Source of the DNA: Actinomycetes bacterium
GTDB taxonomy: Bacteria; Actinomycetota; Actinomycetes; Actinomycetales; Dermatophilaceae
Direction of reading: 5' to 3'
Length of the DNA stretch: 24,480 nucleotides
NCBI GenBank assembly: GCA_023451855.1
Contig: JAEXXY010000505.1
Location: 1-24,480 of the forward strand
The translations under genes and the position numbers were made by a program. Below, piece by piece: positions 7,004-14,746 of the stretch. The stretch's first letter is position 1, and each line of letters opens with the position of its first letter. Under the pieces are notes generated by a model, which ran no database searches, was not told the origin of the DNA, and was given only the letters and a program-made list of their open reading frames with translations.

Positions 7004-9630
7004 ACCAGCTCACACAGAAGTCGCAGGAAGCACTCCACGACGCCCAGACCAAGGCACTCCGGTTCGGTCACCAGGAGGTGGACGGCGAACACCTCCTGCT
7101 GGCACTGCTGGAGCAGGGCGAGGGGTTGGTCACGCCGCTGCTGGCCCGGACAGGTGCGGACGTGGACCGGTTGCGCGAGGACCTCGTGGCCGAGCTCGAG
7201 AAGCGCCCGCGCGTCACCGGGACCGGCGCCGATCCCGGCAAGGTGTACGTCACCCCGAGGCTGAACCGCGTCCTCGAGGCCGCGGCGAAGGAAGCCAGCA
7301 GGCTCAAGGACGAGTACGTCTCCGTCGAGCACCTGGTGGTCGCGCTCCTCGACGAGGGATCCGGCTCGGCAGCCGGCCGGGTCCTCGCGCAGCACGGCGT
7401 CACGCGCGACTCGTTCCTGCAGACCCTGACAGCGGTGAGGGGCTCCCAGCGGGTCACCTCTGCCACCCCGGAAGGGACCTACGAGGCCCTCGCCAAGTAC
7501 GGTCGCGACCTCGTCGCGGACGCGGCCGCCGGCCGGCTGGAGCCGGTGATCGGCCGGGACACGGAGATCCGTCGCACCGTCCAGATCCTGTCCCGCAAGA
7601 GCAAGAACAACCCGGTGCTGATCGGCGAGCCTGGCGTGGGCAAGACCGCAATCGTCGAGGGCCTGGCGCAGCGGATCCACAACGGAGACGTCCCTGAGGG
7701 ACTGCGCAACAAGACCGTCTTCGCGCTGGACATGGGTGCCCTCGTCGCCGGTGCCAAGTACCGCGGTGAGTTCGAGGAGCGGCTCAAGGCCGTGCTCAAC
7801 GAGGTCCTCGCCGCCGAGGGCAAGATCCTGCTGTTCGTCGACGAGCTGCACACCGTGGTCGGGGCCGGCGCGTCCGAAGGCGCGATGGACGCGGGCCAGA
7901 TGCTCAAGCCCATGCTGGCTCGAGGCGAGCTGCACATGATCGGGGCCACGACGCTCGACGAGTACCGCTCCCACATCGAGAAGGACGCGGCCCTCGAGCG
8001 CCGGTTCCAGCCGGTCCTGGTCGACGAGCCGACCGTCGAGGACGCCCTGTCGATCCTCCGGGGGCTGCGGGAGCGCTTCGAGGTCTTCCACGGCGTCAAG
8101 ATCCACGACGGCGCCCTGGTCGCCGCGGTCACCCTGAGCCACCGCTACATCTCCGACCGCTTCCTTCCCGACAAGGCCATCGACCTGGTCGACGAGGCCT
8201 GCGCGATGCTGCGGACCGAGATCGACTCGATGCCCGCGGAGCTCGACGAGCTCACCCGCCGGGTCACCCGGCTGGAGATCGAGGAGGCCGCAGTGGCCCA
8301 GGAGACGGATCCGGCCAGCCGGCGCCGCCTCGAGGAGCTGCGCAAGGAGCTGGCCGACCTCAAGGCCGAGGCCGACGCCATGCGGGCCCAGTGGGAATCG
8401 GAGCGCCAGGCGCTGCGCGAGGTCCAGGCGCTGCGGCAGGAGATCGAGCAGGTTCGCCTGGAGAGCGAACGCGCCGAGCGGGAGTACGACCTGAACCGCG
8501 CCGCGAGCCTGCGCCACGGCAAGCTGCCCGAGCTCGAACGACGGCTCCAGGCGGCTGAGGAACGCCTCGAGGCCAAGCAGGCCGGAAGGCGCCTGCTCCG
8601 TGAGGTCGTCACCGCCGACGAGATCGCCGCCATCGTGGCCCGGTGGACGGGCATCCCGGTGAGCCGGCTCCAGGAGGGCGAGCGGGAGAAGATCCTGCGC
8701 CTCGACGAGGTGCTCCACGAGCGCGTCATCGGCCAGGACGAGGCTGTGCAGCTGGTGACCGACGCGGTGGTCCGGGCGCGGTCCGGCATCAAGAACCCGG
8801 CTCGCCCGATCGGCTCCTTCGTCTTCCTCGGCCCGACCGGCGTGGGCAAGACCGAGCTCGCCAAGGCGCTCGCGCAGGCCCTCTTCGACAGCGAGGAGAA
8901 CATCATCCGCATCGACATGAGCGAGTACCAGGAGCGGCACACCGTGAGCCGGCTCGTGGGGGCCCCACCGGGATACGTCGGGTTCGAGGAGGGCGGCCAG
9001 CTGACCGAGGCGGTCCGGCGCAAGCACTACTCGGTGGTCCTGCTCGACGAGATCGAGAAGGCCCACGTCGACGTCTTCAACATCCTGCTCCAGGTGCTCG
9101 ACGACGGGCGGCTCACCGACTCCCACGGTCGCACCGTCGACTTCCGCAACACCGTCATCATCATGACCTCCAACATCGGGTCCGAGTACCTGCTCGAGGG
9201 GGTCACGCCCGACGGCGAGGTGAAGTCGGAGGCCCGCGCCATGGTGATGAGCGCGCTGCGCTCCCACTTCCGCCCGGAGTTCCTGAACCGGATCGACGAG
9301 ATCGTGCTGTTCAAGCCGCTGACGTTCACCGAGATCGAGCGCATCGTCGACCTGCAGCTGGGCGAGCTGAGGGAGCGGCTGGCGGAGCAGCGGATCGCGC
9401 TCGAGGCCACGGAGCAGGCGCGGCGGTTCATGGCGGAGCAGGGCTTCGACCCGGCCTACGGAGCTCGCCCCCTGCGGCGGTTCATCTCCCGTGAGGTGGA
9501 GACCCGCGTGGCTCGCGCGCTCCTGCGGGGCGCCCTGCCGGAGGACTCGACCATCGTGGTCGACGTCGTCGACGGGGAGCTCACCGTCGTGCCGAGGCAA
9601 CCCGACGACCAGAAGAAGGCAGTGGCATGA
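6994..9630 (+). CDS. clpB: ClpB disaggregase (Hsp100)
   Basis: This full-length Hsp100 has 878 residues. The Clp N-domain (two repeats, about 1-145) is followed by AAA module 1 with Walker A GEPGVGKT (211-218) and Walker B ILLFVDE (278-284). The ClpB-type coiled-coil middle domain (about 410-530, Glu/Arg/Leu-rich) comes next, then AAA module 2 with Walker A GPTGVGKT (613-620) and Walker B VVLLDE (681-686), and a C-terminal D2-small domain with GARPLRRFI. The middle domain distinguishes ClpB from ClpA and ClpC. It pulls proteins out of aggregates together with DnaK/DnaJ/GrpE, encoded just upstream. ATG 6994 is chosen over upstream in-frame options because it matches the MDLNQLTQKSQEAL family start and has GGGGAG nearby; it overlaps the previous gene by 10 bases. 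Confidence 0.97.
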   Translation: MDLNQLTQKSQEALHDAQTKALRFGHQEVDGEHLLLALLEQGEGLVTPLLARTGADVDRLREDLVAELEKRPRVTGTGADPGKVYVTPRLNRVLEAAAKEASRLKDEYVSVEHLVVALLDEGSGSAAGRVLAQHGVTRDSFLQTLTAVRGSQRVTSATPEGTYEALAKYGRDLVADAAAGRLEPVIGRDTEIRRTVQILSRKSKNNPVLIGEPGVGKTAIVEGLAQRIHNGDVPEGLRNKTVFALDMGALVAGAKYRGEFEERLKAVLNEVLAAEGKILLFVDELHTVVGAGASEGAMDAGQMLKPMLARGELHMIGATTLDEYRSHIEKDAALERRFQPVLVDEPTVEDALSILRGLRERFEVFHGVKIHDGALVAAVTLSHRYISDRFLPDKAIDLVDEACAMLRTEIDSMPAELDELTRRVTRLEIEEAAVAQETDPASRRRLEELRKELADLKAEADAMRAQWESERQALREVQALRQEIEQVRLESERAEREYDLNRAASLRHGKLPELERRLQAAEERLEAKQAGRRLLREVVTADEIAAIVARWTGIPVSRLQEGEREKILRLDEVLHERVIGQDEAVQLVTDAVVRARSGIKNPARPIGSFVFLGPTGVGKTELAKALAQALFDSEENIIRIDMSEYQERHTVSRLVGAPPGYVGFEEGGQLTEAVRRKHYSVVLLDEIEKAHVDVFNILLQVLDDGRLTDSHGRTVDFRNTVIIMTSNIGSEYLLEGVTPDGEVKSEARAMVMSALRSHFRPEFLNRIDEIVLFKPLTFTEIERIVDLQLGELRERLAEQRIALEATEQARRFMAEQGFDPAYGARPLRRFISREVETRVARALLRGALPEDSTIVVDVVDGELTVVPRQPDDQKKAVA

Positions 9631-10127
9631 GTACGACGGTGCAGAGCCCGACCAAGGTCGTGGTGTGCCCGAACTGCGGCACGAAGAACCGAGTGCCCCC
9701 AGCCGCAGGCGGGGCACCCCGCTGCGGGAACTGCCACAAGCCACTTCCGTGGGTGGTCGACACCTCCGATGCCGACTTCACCGTGGTGGTGGACGAGGCG
9801 ACCATCCCGGTGCTCGTCGACGTGTGGGCGCCGTGGTGCGGTCCGTGCCGCATGGTCAGCCCGGCGCTCGAGCAGCTGGCGACGGAGCTCGCAGGCACGA
9901 TGAAGCTGGTCAAGGTCAACGCGGACGAGGCACCGCAGGTGAGCCGCCGCTTCGAGGTCCAGGCGATACCGACGCTGGTCCTCATGCACCACGGCAAGGT
10001 GGTGGACAAGCAGGTCGGCGCCGCTCCCGCGCCGGCTCTGCGGTCGTGGCTCAACGCGCACCTGCCCAAGGAACAGGCAGATCCCACCCAGGACGAGGAC
10101 CCGTCGAGCGGGGACGACCGGCGATGA
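9627..10127 (+). CDS. trxC: Thioredoxin with N-terminal zinc ribbon (thioredoxin-2 type)
   Basis: The product has 166 residues. Residues 14-36 contain two CxxC knuckles (C14/C17 and C33/C36), the zinc ribbon typical of TrxC. The thioredoxin fold spans about 46-145, with the redox-active WCGPC at 70-74 and the conserved cis-proline in AIPTLVLM. The C-terminal ~20 residues are acidic and probably disordered. It should reduce protein disulfides in the cytoplasm, and TrxC-type proteins are often linked to oxidative stress. The ATGA overlap with clpB and with the next gene points to co-translation with the chaperones. Confidence 0.93.
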   Translation: MSTTVQSPTKVVVCPNCGTKNRVPPAAGGAPRCGNCHKPLPWVVDTSDADFTVVVDEATIPVLVDVWAPWCGPCRMVSPALEQLATELAGTMKLVKVNADEAPQVSRRFEVQAIPTLVLMHHGKVVDKQVGAAPAPALRSWLNAHLPKEQADPTQDEDPSSGDDRR

Positions 10128-10402
10128 CGACGGTTCCAGGTCGGCTGGTCCCGGACCCGCACCTGCCCCTGGTCCGCAGGGTCGGGCCGCCCAGGACTCC
10201 GGGATGCGAGGAGTGCCTGCGCTTGGGCACCCCCTGGGTGCACCTGCGGCAGTGCCTCACCTGCGGAGAGGTGGCCTGCTGCGACTCCTCCCCGATGCGG
10301 CACGCCCACGCCCACGCCGCCACGACGGGCCACGTCATCGTGCGCTCGATCGAGCCAGGGGAGAGCTGGAGGTGGTGCTATGCCGACGAACAGTTCGTCT
10401 GA
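10124..10402 (+). CDS. UBP-type zinc-finger protein
   Basis: The product is a 92-residue protein made almost entirely of one zinc-binding domain. Metal ligand candidates are C28 and C31 (GCEECL), C44 and C47 (QCLTCG), C52/C53 (ACCD), and H60, H64 and H70 (MRHAHAHAATTGH). The ending SIEPGESWRWCYADE is typical of bacterial UBP-finger proteins. In eukaryotes this fold recognises the free C-terminus of ubiquitin. Bacteria of this type lack ubiquitin, so the partner here is unknown; a substrate or thiol-protein adaptor for the neighbouring thioredoxin and flavoprotein is one possibility. The ATGA overlaps the thioredoxin stop, and the 3' end overlaps the next gene by 23 bases. Confidence 0.85.
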   Translation: MTTVPGRLVPDPHLPLVRRVGPPRTPGCEECLRLGTPWVHLRQCLTCGEVACCDSSPMRHAHAHAATTGHVIVRSIEPGESWRWCYADEQFV

Positions 10403-12065
10403 GCCCGACCTGTCGGACCTGCCGGACCTGTCGGACCTGCCCGAGACGCCCGACACCACCGGCGCCTACCCGCGGCTCACCGACGAGCAGATCGCGCTGC
10501 TCTCGCGGTACGGCGAGCGCAAACGGCTGCCCCAGGGCTCCACGCTGTTCTGCGAGGGGGACCGCGACTGCGGCCTGTTCGTCGTGCTGGACGGCAAGGT
10601 CCGGGTTGTCCAGGAGGACACCGCGGAGGCAGAGCCGCGGGTGATCGCCGTGCACGCGCGGGGTCGCTTCGTGGGTGACCTGTCGATGCTGACCGGCCAG
10701 GCGGTGTATGTCACCGCCATCGCTCACACCGACGTCGAGGTGCTGGAGGTGCCGTACGACCGGCTCAAGGAGGCGGTCGCCCAGGACCGGCTGCTCGGTG
10801 ACCTGATCCTGCGGGCCTTCGTCCTCCGACGCAACATCCACGCCGACCTCGGCGCAGGCCTGCGGATCATCGGCTCCCGCTTCTCGGTCGAGACCCGCCT
10901 GCTGCGGGACTTCGCCAGCCGCAACCGCGTCCCGTACCGCTGGGAGGACCTGGAGGATGATCCCGAGGCCGAGGAGACCCTGCGGGCCTTCGACATCCCA
11001 CCCGACCAGACCCCGGTCGTGATCTGGAAGGGACGGACCGTGCTGCGCAACCCCAGTCTCGAGGAGCTGGCCGAGCTCCTCGGCCTGCGGGAGGAGGCGC
11101 CGCCCAGCGAGGCGCACGACGTGCTGGTGGTCGGCGCAGGCCCGGCGGGCCTCGCCGCTGCGGTGAGCGCGGCGTCCGAAGGACTCTCCACGGTGGTGCT
11201 CGACGCCATCGCGACGGGAGGGCAGGCGGGGACGTCGTCACAGATCGAGAACTACCTCGGCTTCCCGGCGGGCGTCTCGGGCGCCGAGCTCGCCGACCGC
11301 GCCGTCGTGCAGGCCCGCAAGTTCGGTGCCAGCTTCACGATCCCCGGCGACGCCCAGTCGCTCGACCACGTGGACGGCCACTTCGTCGTGAGACTGGCCG
11401 ACGGAGCCAGCGTGGAGGCGTACACGGTCGTGCTCGCGACCGGGGTTCGCTACCGGCGCCTCGACGTCCCCGGCATGGACCGGCTCGAGGGACCCAGCGT
11501 CTACTACGCGGCCACCGAGTTCGAGGCACGCCTCTGCCGCGGCGACCCCGTCGCGGTCGTGGGTGGCGGGAACTCAGCAGGGCAGGCGGCGCTCTTCCTG
11601 TCGAGGCACGCCGCGGACGTCACCCTCTTGATCCGCCACGACGACCTGAACCGCGACATGTCCCGTTACCTCGCAGATCGCATCGTCTCGGATCCGCGGG
11701 TGCACGTGTGGCGCAACTGCGAGGTCCGCGAGCTGCGCGGCGACCTCAGCCTCGAGGAGGTCATCGTCGAGGACCTGAAGACCGGGGAGCGCCGGAGCCT
11801 GAGTGCGAAGGCCCTCTTCGTGCTGATCGGGTCCGAGCCGCACACCCAGTGGCTGAACGACGCGGTCTCGCTCGACGAGAAGGGGTTCGTGCTCACCGGC
11901 GCCGGTGACGGGGACAGCCTGACGTTCGAGACCACGCGCAGCGGTGTCTTCGCGGTCGGGGACGTGCGCAGCAACTCGGTCAAGCGCGTGGCGTCCGCCG
12001 TCGGGGACGGCGCGATCGCCGCACGTCTGGTCTACGAGTTCCTCGTCAGGGCGGGCCGGAGGTGA
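10380..12065 (+). CDS. Cyclic-nucleotide-binding-like domain fused to a thioredoxin-reductase-like FAD oxidoreductase
   Basis: The product has 561 residues. After a Pro/Asp/Leu repeat tail, residues ~32-150 form a CRP-like cNMP-binding fold. Residues ~160-236 look like a small thioredoxin/glutaredoxin-like linker domain (ETRLLRDFASRNRVPYRWEDL, then TPVVIWKG) that keeps no active-site cysteines. Residues ~246-558 form a TrxR-like flavoprotein: FAD motif GAGPAG (252-257), NAD(P)H motif GGGNSAGQAA (395-404) and the FAD-contacting GVFAVGDVR near the end. The CxxC that thioredoxin reductases carry just before the NADPH motif is absent; the equivalent stretch is YYAATEFEARLC (375-386), with a single Cys. 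It is therefore not a standard thioredoxin reductase despite its place after a thioredoxin gene. It is the last gene of the operon. Confidence 0.9.
   Translation: MPTNSSSEPDLSDLPDLSDLPETPDTTGAYPRLTDEQIALLSRYGERKRLPQGSTLFCEGDRDCGLFVVLDGKVRVVQEDTAEAEPRVIAVHARGRFVGDLSMLTGQAVYVTAIAHTDVEVLEVPYDRLKEAVAQDRLLGDLILRAFVLRRNIHADLGAGLRIIGSRFSVETRLLRDFASRNRVPYRWEDLEDDPEAEETLRAFDIPPDQTPVVIWKGRTVLRNPSLEELAELLGLREEAPPSEAHDVLVVGAGPAGLAAAVSAASEGLSTVVLDAIATGGQAGTSSQIENYLGFPAGVSGAELADRAVVQARKFGASFTIPGDAQSLDHVDGHFVVRLADGASVEAYTVVLATGVRYRRLDVPGMDRLEGPSVYYAATEFEARLCRGDPVAVVGGGNSAGQAALFLSRHAADVTLLIRHDDLNRDMSRYLADRIVSDPRVHVWRNCEVRELRGDLSLEEVIVEDLKTGERRSLSAKALFVLIGSEPHTQWLNDAVSLDEKGFVLTGAGDGDSLTFETTRSGVFAVGDVRSNSVKRVASAVGDGAIAARLVYEFLVRAGRR
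10407..10442 (+). repeat. Four 9-bp units at the start of the CNB-FAD gene
   Basis: GACCTGTCG and GACCTGCCG/CCC alternate four times, encoding (Asp-Leu-Ser/Pro) repeats in the N-terminal tail. The array begins right after the UBP-finger stop codon, so it may have lengthened the tail of the overlapping downstream gene. Confidence 0.75.
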
Positions 12066-12072
12066 GGACCAT

Positions 12073-12085
12073 CGGCCTCAGGCCG
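12073..12085. terminator. Small hairpin between convergent genes
   Basis: CGGCC-TCA-GGCCG forms a 5-bp stem with a three-base loop exactly where the chaperone operon and the convergent AraC-family gene meet; it includes the latter's stop codon. It could help stop transcription in both directions, but it is short and lacks a T-run. Confidence 0.3.
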
Positions 12086-13040
12086 GACGGTTGAGCGTGT
12101 CCGAGGGGCTTTCACCGAAGGCCTGCTGGTAGGCGGCGGCGAAGCGGCCTCGGTGCAGGATCCCGAGGCCGGCCGCCACGGCGCCGACCGTGGTGGCATC
12201 GCGGTCGGACGCCTGGAGCGCGCGGCGCGCCCGCCGAAGACGGACCTGGTGCAGGTAGGTCATCGGCGTCGTGTCGAGATCCCGACGGAACCCTTCCTGC
12301 AGCGCCCGGACGCTGAGGTGTACCTCGGTGGCAAGACGCACTGTCGTCCACGGCTCGGACGGTCGCTCCTCGATCAGCTCGGCCGCCCGCCTGACCGCCG
12401 AGCCCAGCGAAGCCGGGCCGGTACGGCCCGTGATGGCATCGCTGTGGCTGTGAGGTTGGCCCAGCAGGAGGCTGTCGAGCACCAGGGCCTCGAGGTGTCC
12501 TTCCGAGAGCGGGTTCCGGGTCGTCGGGTGTTCGAGCTCACCGGCGAGCAGGTCCAGTACCGTACGCCATCGGCGTCCCATAGGACCGCGTAGGTCAGCG
12601 TTGAAGTCGAAGGTCAGCCGACCTCTGGGCGATCGGCCGAGCAGGCGCTCGAGCTCCGCCTCCAGGGCGCCCCGCCGAACCATCAGGCACAGCTGCTCAC
12701 AGTCGGGGGACCAATCGATCTCGGCCGGTTCCTCGGGCGAGAAGACCAGGGCTTCACCCCGAACTGTCATCGCCGGTTGGCTGCTCCCGCTCCTCGAGAC
12801 CGCTCGGCCGCGCAGGGGGACGTTGACGTGGAAGTTCTCCGCGTCAGCCGTGCGCAGGCGCACGCGGCGCCCGTAGGTCAGCCGAGCGACAGTGAGTGCC
12901 CCCATGCTCAGGCCCGCGATCTCCATGCCCAAGGGGGCTGAGCCCCCGGAGAGGTCGATCTGGTTCGGGAGGTAGAGATCCGTGACGATCCTCTCGGCTT
13001 CGTCGCGGTCAGCGGTCGTCCATCGGGTGTAGGGCGTCAC
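12078..13040 (-). CDS. AraC-family regulator with AraC-binding-like N-terminal domain
   Basis: The product has about 320 residues. Residues ~1-175 resemble the AraC_binding_2 type sensor domain seen in actinobacterial catabolic regulators (VNVPLRGRAVSRSG, then ALVFSPEEPAEIDWSPDCEQL). Residues ~225-318 form the double helix-turn-helix, with SVRALQEGFRRDLDTTPMTY and the family ending LHRGRFAAAYQQAFGESPSDTL. The start is a GTG read from 13040 down, with GGGAGGAG about 10 bases upstream. An ATG 63 bases further upstream is in frame, but the added residues are Cys/Arg-rich and unlike the family. It is convergent with the chaperone operon and divergent from the histidine kinase. Its ligand and targets are unknown; the catabolic block 1.8 kb away is a possible target. 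Confidence 0.9.
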   Translation of the reverse strand: MTPYTRWTTADRDEAERIVTDLYLPNQIDLSGGSAPLGMEIAGLSMGALTVARLTYGRRVRLRTADAENFHVNVPLRGRAVSRSGSSQPAMTVRGEALVFSPEEPAEIDWSPDCEQLCLMVRRGALEAELERLLGRSPRGRLTFDFNADLRGPMGRRWRTVLDLLAGELEHPTTRNPLSEGHLEALVLDSLLLGQPHSHSDAITGRTGPASLGSAVRRAAELIEERPSEPWTTVRLATEVHLSVRALQEGFRRDLDTTPMTYLHQVRLRRARRALQASDRDATTVGAVAAGLGILHRGRFAAAYQQAFGESPSDTLNRPA

Positions 13041-13463
13041 TGTCGGCTCGCTCCTCCCTCGGTCCGGCCCGCACCAGCAACGGCATTCATGGTCCGGTTC
13101 CATTCACAGTCGGAGTCAGGCAGAGCGGAATGGACAGCCCATCCCAGCACGACAACCTGAGGGCGTTTGTCAGGCTCGGGAGTGGGGCTGGTGACCCAAG
13201 AGGACACTCTAGGCAGTCCGTCCCGGTTCCCAGCCTCCGAATGCGCCGCACTGCGCGGTCCGCTGGCCGAATTGCGCCGACTCCCGACCCATCACTGTCC
13301 CAGCGCAGGTCGTCGGCGGCATCCTCCTCGCGAGGGCTTCGCCCCCCCAGGAGCCCCGGTGGCGCCTTGCTCCTCACCCCCCGGGGGCAAGGCGCCACGC
13401 CCGTCTCCGGACCGCGGAGGCGTGTTCAGTCGCGGGACGACCGTGTGATGTTGCGGAGGGCAA
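13041..13463. other. Divergent intergenic region between the AraC-family gene and the histidine kinase
   Basis: No credible gene is present; the frames that cross it have no ribosome-binding site and a composition unlike their neighbours. Near its middle lie a GGGC-TTC-GCCC mini-hairpin (about 13334-13345) and the 12-bp inverted repeat listed separately. Both flanking genes point outwards, so promoters for each should lie here, but I could not identify convincing -35/-10 pairs. Confidence 0.6.
13359..13398. repeat. Perfect 12-bp inverted repeat (stem-loop) in the divergent region
   Basis: GTGGCGCCTTGC (13359-13370) and GCAAGGCGCCAC (13387-13398) are exact reverse complements separated by 16 bases. 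It sits 65 bases before the histidine-kinase start, where no terminator is needed because neither flanking gene ends here. It may be a regulatory stem-loop, an operator with two half-sites, or a terminator left from a lost gene. Confidence 0.8.
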
Positions 13464-14228
13464 GTGGACAGTGATGTGTCGCCGAGCCGTCTGGACACGG
13501 CCGGCACAGTGCCAACGGCCTGGAACGGCCATGTGACGGCCGATCGCGAGTTCACACCCGGACTTCTGGAGAGCGTCAACCATCACCTGCGGACACCGCT
13601 GACCGTGGTGCTCGGTCACGCAGAGCTGCTGGCCGAACGAGAGTCCGACCTCCCGTTGGGAGTGGGACAGTCGCTCGCGTGCCTGCTACGCGCCGCGCAG
13701 CGACTCGACGACGTGGTCGGAGGGGTCTGTGACCTGATGGACCTGGCATGTGTGGACCCGGATCCCGTTCGCTCGATCGACATCACGAAGCTGGTCACGC
13801 AGGAGGTGGCGACGTTCGGAGAGCGGGCCGCGAAGCGAGGAGTTCGACTCCAGACCAGCGGCGAACCGGCACAGCAATGCATCGCTGACCCCCGCCGGCT
13901 GCGGCGAGCGCTCCGCGAGCTGCTCGACAACGCGCTGACCTACGCGCCCGACCGATCGTCGGTCCGGGTCGCCTGCACCTCGTCCGTAACGAGGCTCCGG
14001 ATCGAGGTGACCGACCAGGGAGACGGCATCGACGTGAACGACCGTGAACGGCTGAAGCGGCCGTTCGAACGCGGCACCCACCCGCGACAACCGATCACCG
14101 GTCGGGGGATGGGGCTCGCCGTGGCTTCGGCAGTCGCCGTCTGGCACGGGGGAGGTCTGACCCTGTCGGCGGGACCCGGCGGCGGTCTCCGCGCCTGTAT
14201 CGAGCTTCCAGCGTCCTTGGGCAGGTGA
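13464..14228 (+). CDS. Small soluble sensor histidine kinase (HisKA-HATPase core only)
   Basis: The product has 254 residues, no membrane segment and no recognisable sensor domain. The H-box is VNHHLRTPLTVVLGHAELL (38-56); H40 aligns with the phospho-acceptor, and the acidic residue that normally follows is replaced by H41. The ATP-binding domain has an N-box LRELLDNALTYAP (N156), G1 DQGDGI (184-189), F-box RPFERG (199-204) and G2 GRGMGLAVA (213-221), all well kept. The start is GTG 13464, with GGAGG 5 bases upstream. No response regulator lies next to it, so it would be an orphan kinase, perhaps a phosphatase-biased or accessory one. It is divergent from the AraC-family gene. Confidence 0.85.
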   Translation: MDSDVSPSRLDTAGTVPTAWNGHVTADREFTPGLLESVNHHLRTPLTVVLGHAELLAERESDLPLGVGQSLACLLRAAQRLDDVVGGVCDLMDLACVDPDPVRSIDITKLVTQEVATFGERAAKRGVRLQTSGEPAQQCIADPRRLRRALRELLDNALTYAPDRSSVRVACTSSVTRLRIEVTDQGDGIDVNDRERLKRPFERGTHPRQPITGRGMGLAVASAVAVWHGGGLTLSAGPGGGLRACIELPASLGR

Positions 14229-14309
14229 GCCCTCCGTCGATCGCTGGGAGCCCGGCCGCCGTGGGCGGGTTGCCAACTGATATCGCCCCCGTCGCCGGAG
14301 GGAGCCGGT
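14229..14309. other. Non-coding spacer between the histidine kinase and the IstB-like remnant
   Basis: There is no credible gene here. A frame continues into the remnant that follows, but its Walker A region, which an IstB protein would need here, cannot be recognised. Confidence 0.5.
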
Positions 14310-14670
14310 GCGTCCCCCACGTGGCTGCAGCGGCACTGATCCGCGAGCTCGCCGTGCGGCTGACGGCACGCTCCCCACCCCGCTCGTGGGCCGCTGCTGG
14401 GCCCACGATGCGCTCGTCCTTGACGAGATCGGCCGCGGCGCCATCGACACCTGCAACGTTGAGCGGCTCCTCCGCATCATCGTGACCCGCGAGCCGAGCG
14501 GCACAGTCGGCTGTGCCTCAAGCCTGCCGGCCAATGCGGTCGAGGATCGGGAGGCCGTCACCGCCTCCCGGATCTCCTCCGCGGTCGTCGACCGGTACCA
14601 CTTCGAGGCCCTCGTCAACTCTGCTACCCGATCGCCCCGGCTGGAGGCCGTCCGAGCGAGCACGGAAGGC
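14310..14670 (+). pseudogene. Degraded IS21-type istB (transposition helper ATPase) remnant
   Basis: Read in two frames, the stretch resembles the C-terminal two thirds of IstB. In the first frame (about 14316-14365), HVAAAALIRELAVRLTA matches the segment after Walker A. After a frameshift around 14370-14400, the second frame gives DALVLDEIGRGAID (Walker B region), ERLLRIIVTRE, ASSLPA and then ISSAVVDRYHFEALV with a final PRLEAVRA. This order and spacing mirror the IstB pattern LLVLDELGY, ILTERE, SNLP, AAIVDRVTF, SYRL. Walker A, the start codon and the transposase partner istA are missing. The match was made by eye from memory of the family, so a different AAA remnant is possible. It lies at the junction between the stress block and the catabolic block, suggesting past IS activity there. 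Confidence 0.5.
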
Positions 14671-14746
14671 CGCCACTCCGACTGTCCTGAGTCTTCGGCT
14701 CTATGGCGGGCGCGCTGAACTGCGCCACTTAGCCGCGCGGCAACCC

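Noticed and set aside
6901..9744. Opposite-strand 947-codon frame across clpB
   Set aside because: A shadow frame caused by the GC-biased third codon positions of clpB.
10380..12065. Assignment as thioredoxin reductase TrxB
   Set aside because: The active-site CxxC is missing and a CNB-like domain is fused at the N-terminus.
12153..12593. Forward frames opposite the AraC-family gene
   Set aside because: No ribosome-binding site and shadow-type composition; the reverse-strand gene is well supported.
13130..13474. Small forward frames in the divergent intergenic region
   Set aside because: No Shine-Dalgarno site, no domain-like sequence, and they cross the inverted repeat.
14308..14718. Intact 136-residue hypothetical gene
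   Set aside because: The N-terminus is unlike protein-coding sequence and the recognisable part continues from another frame, so a decayed istB is the better reading.
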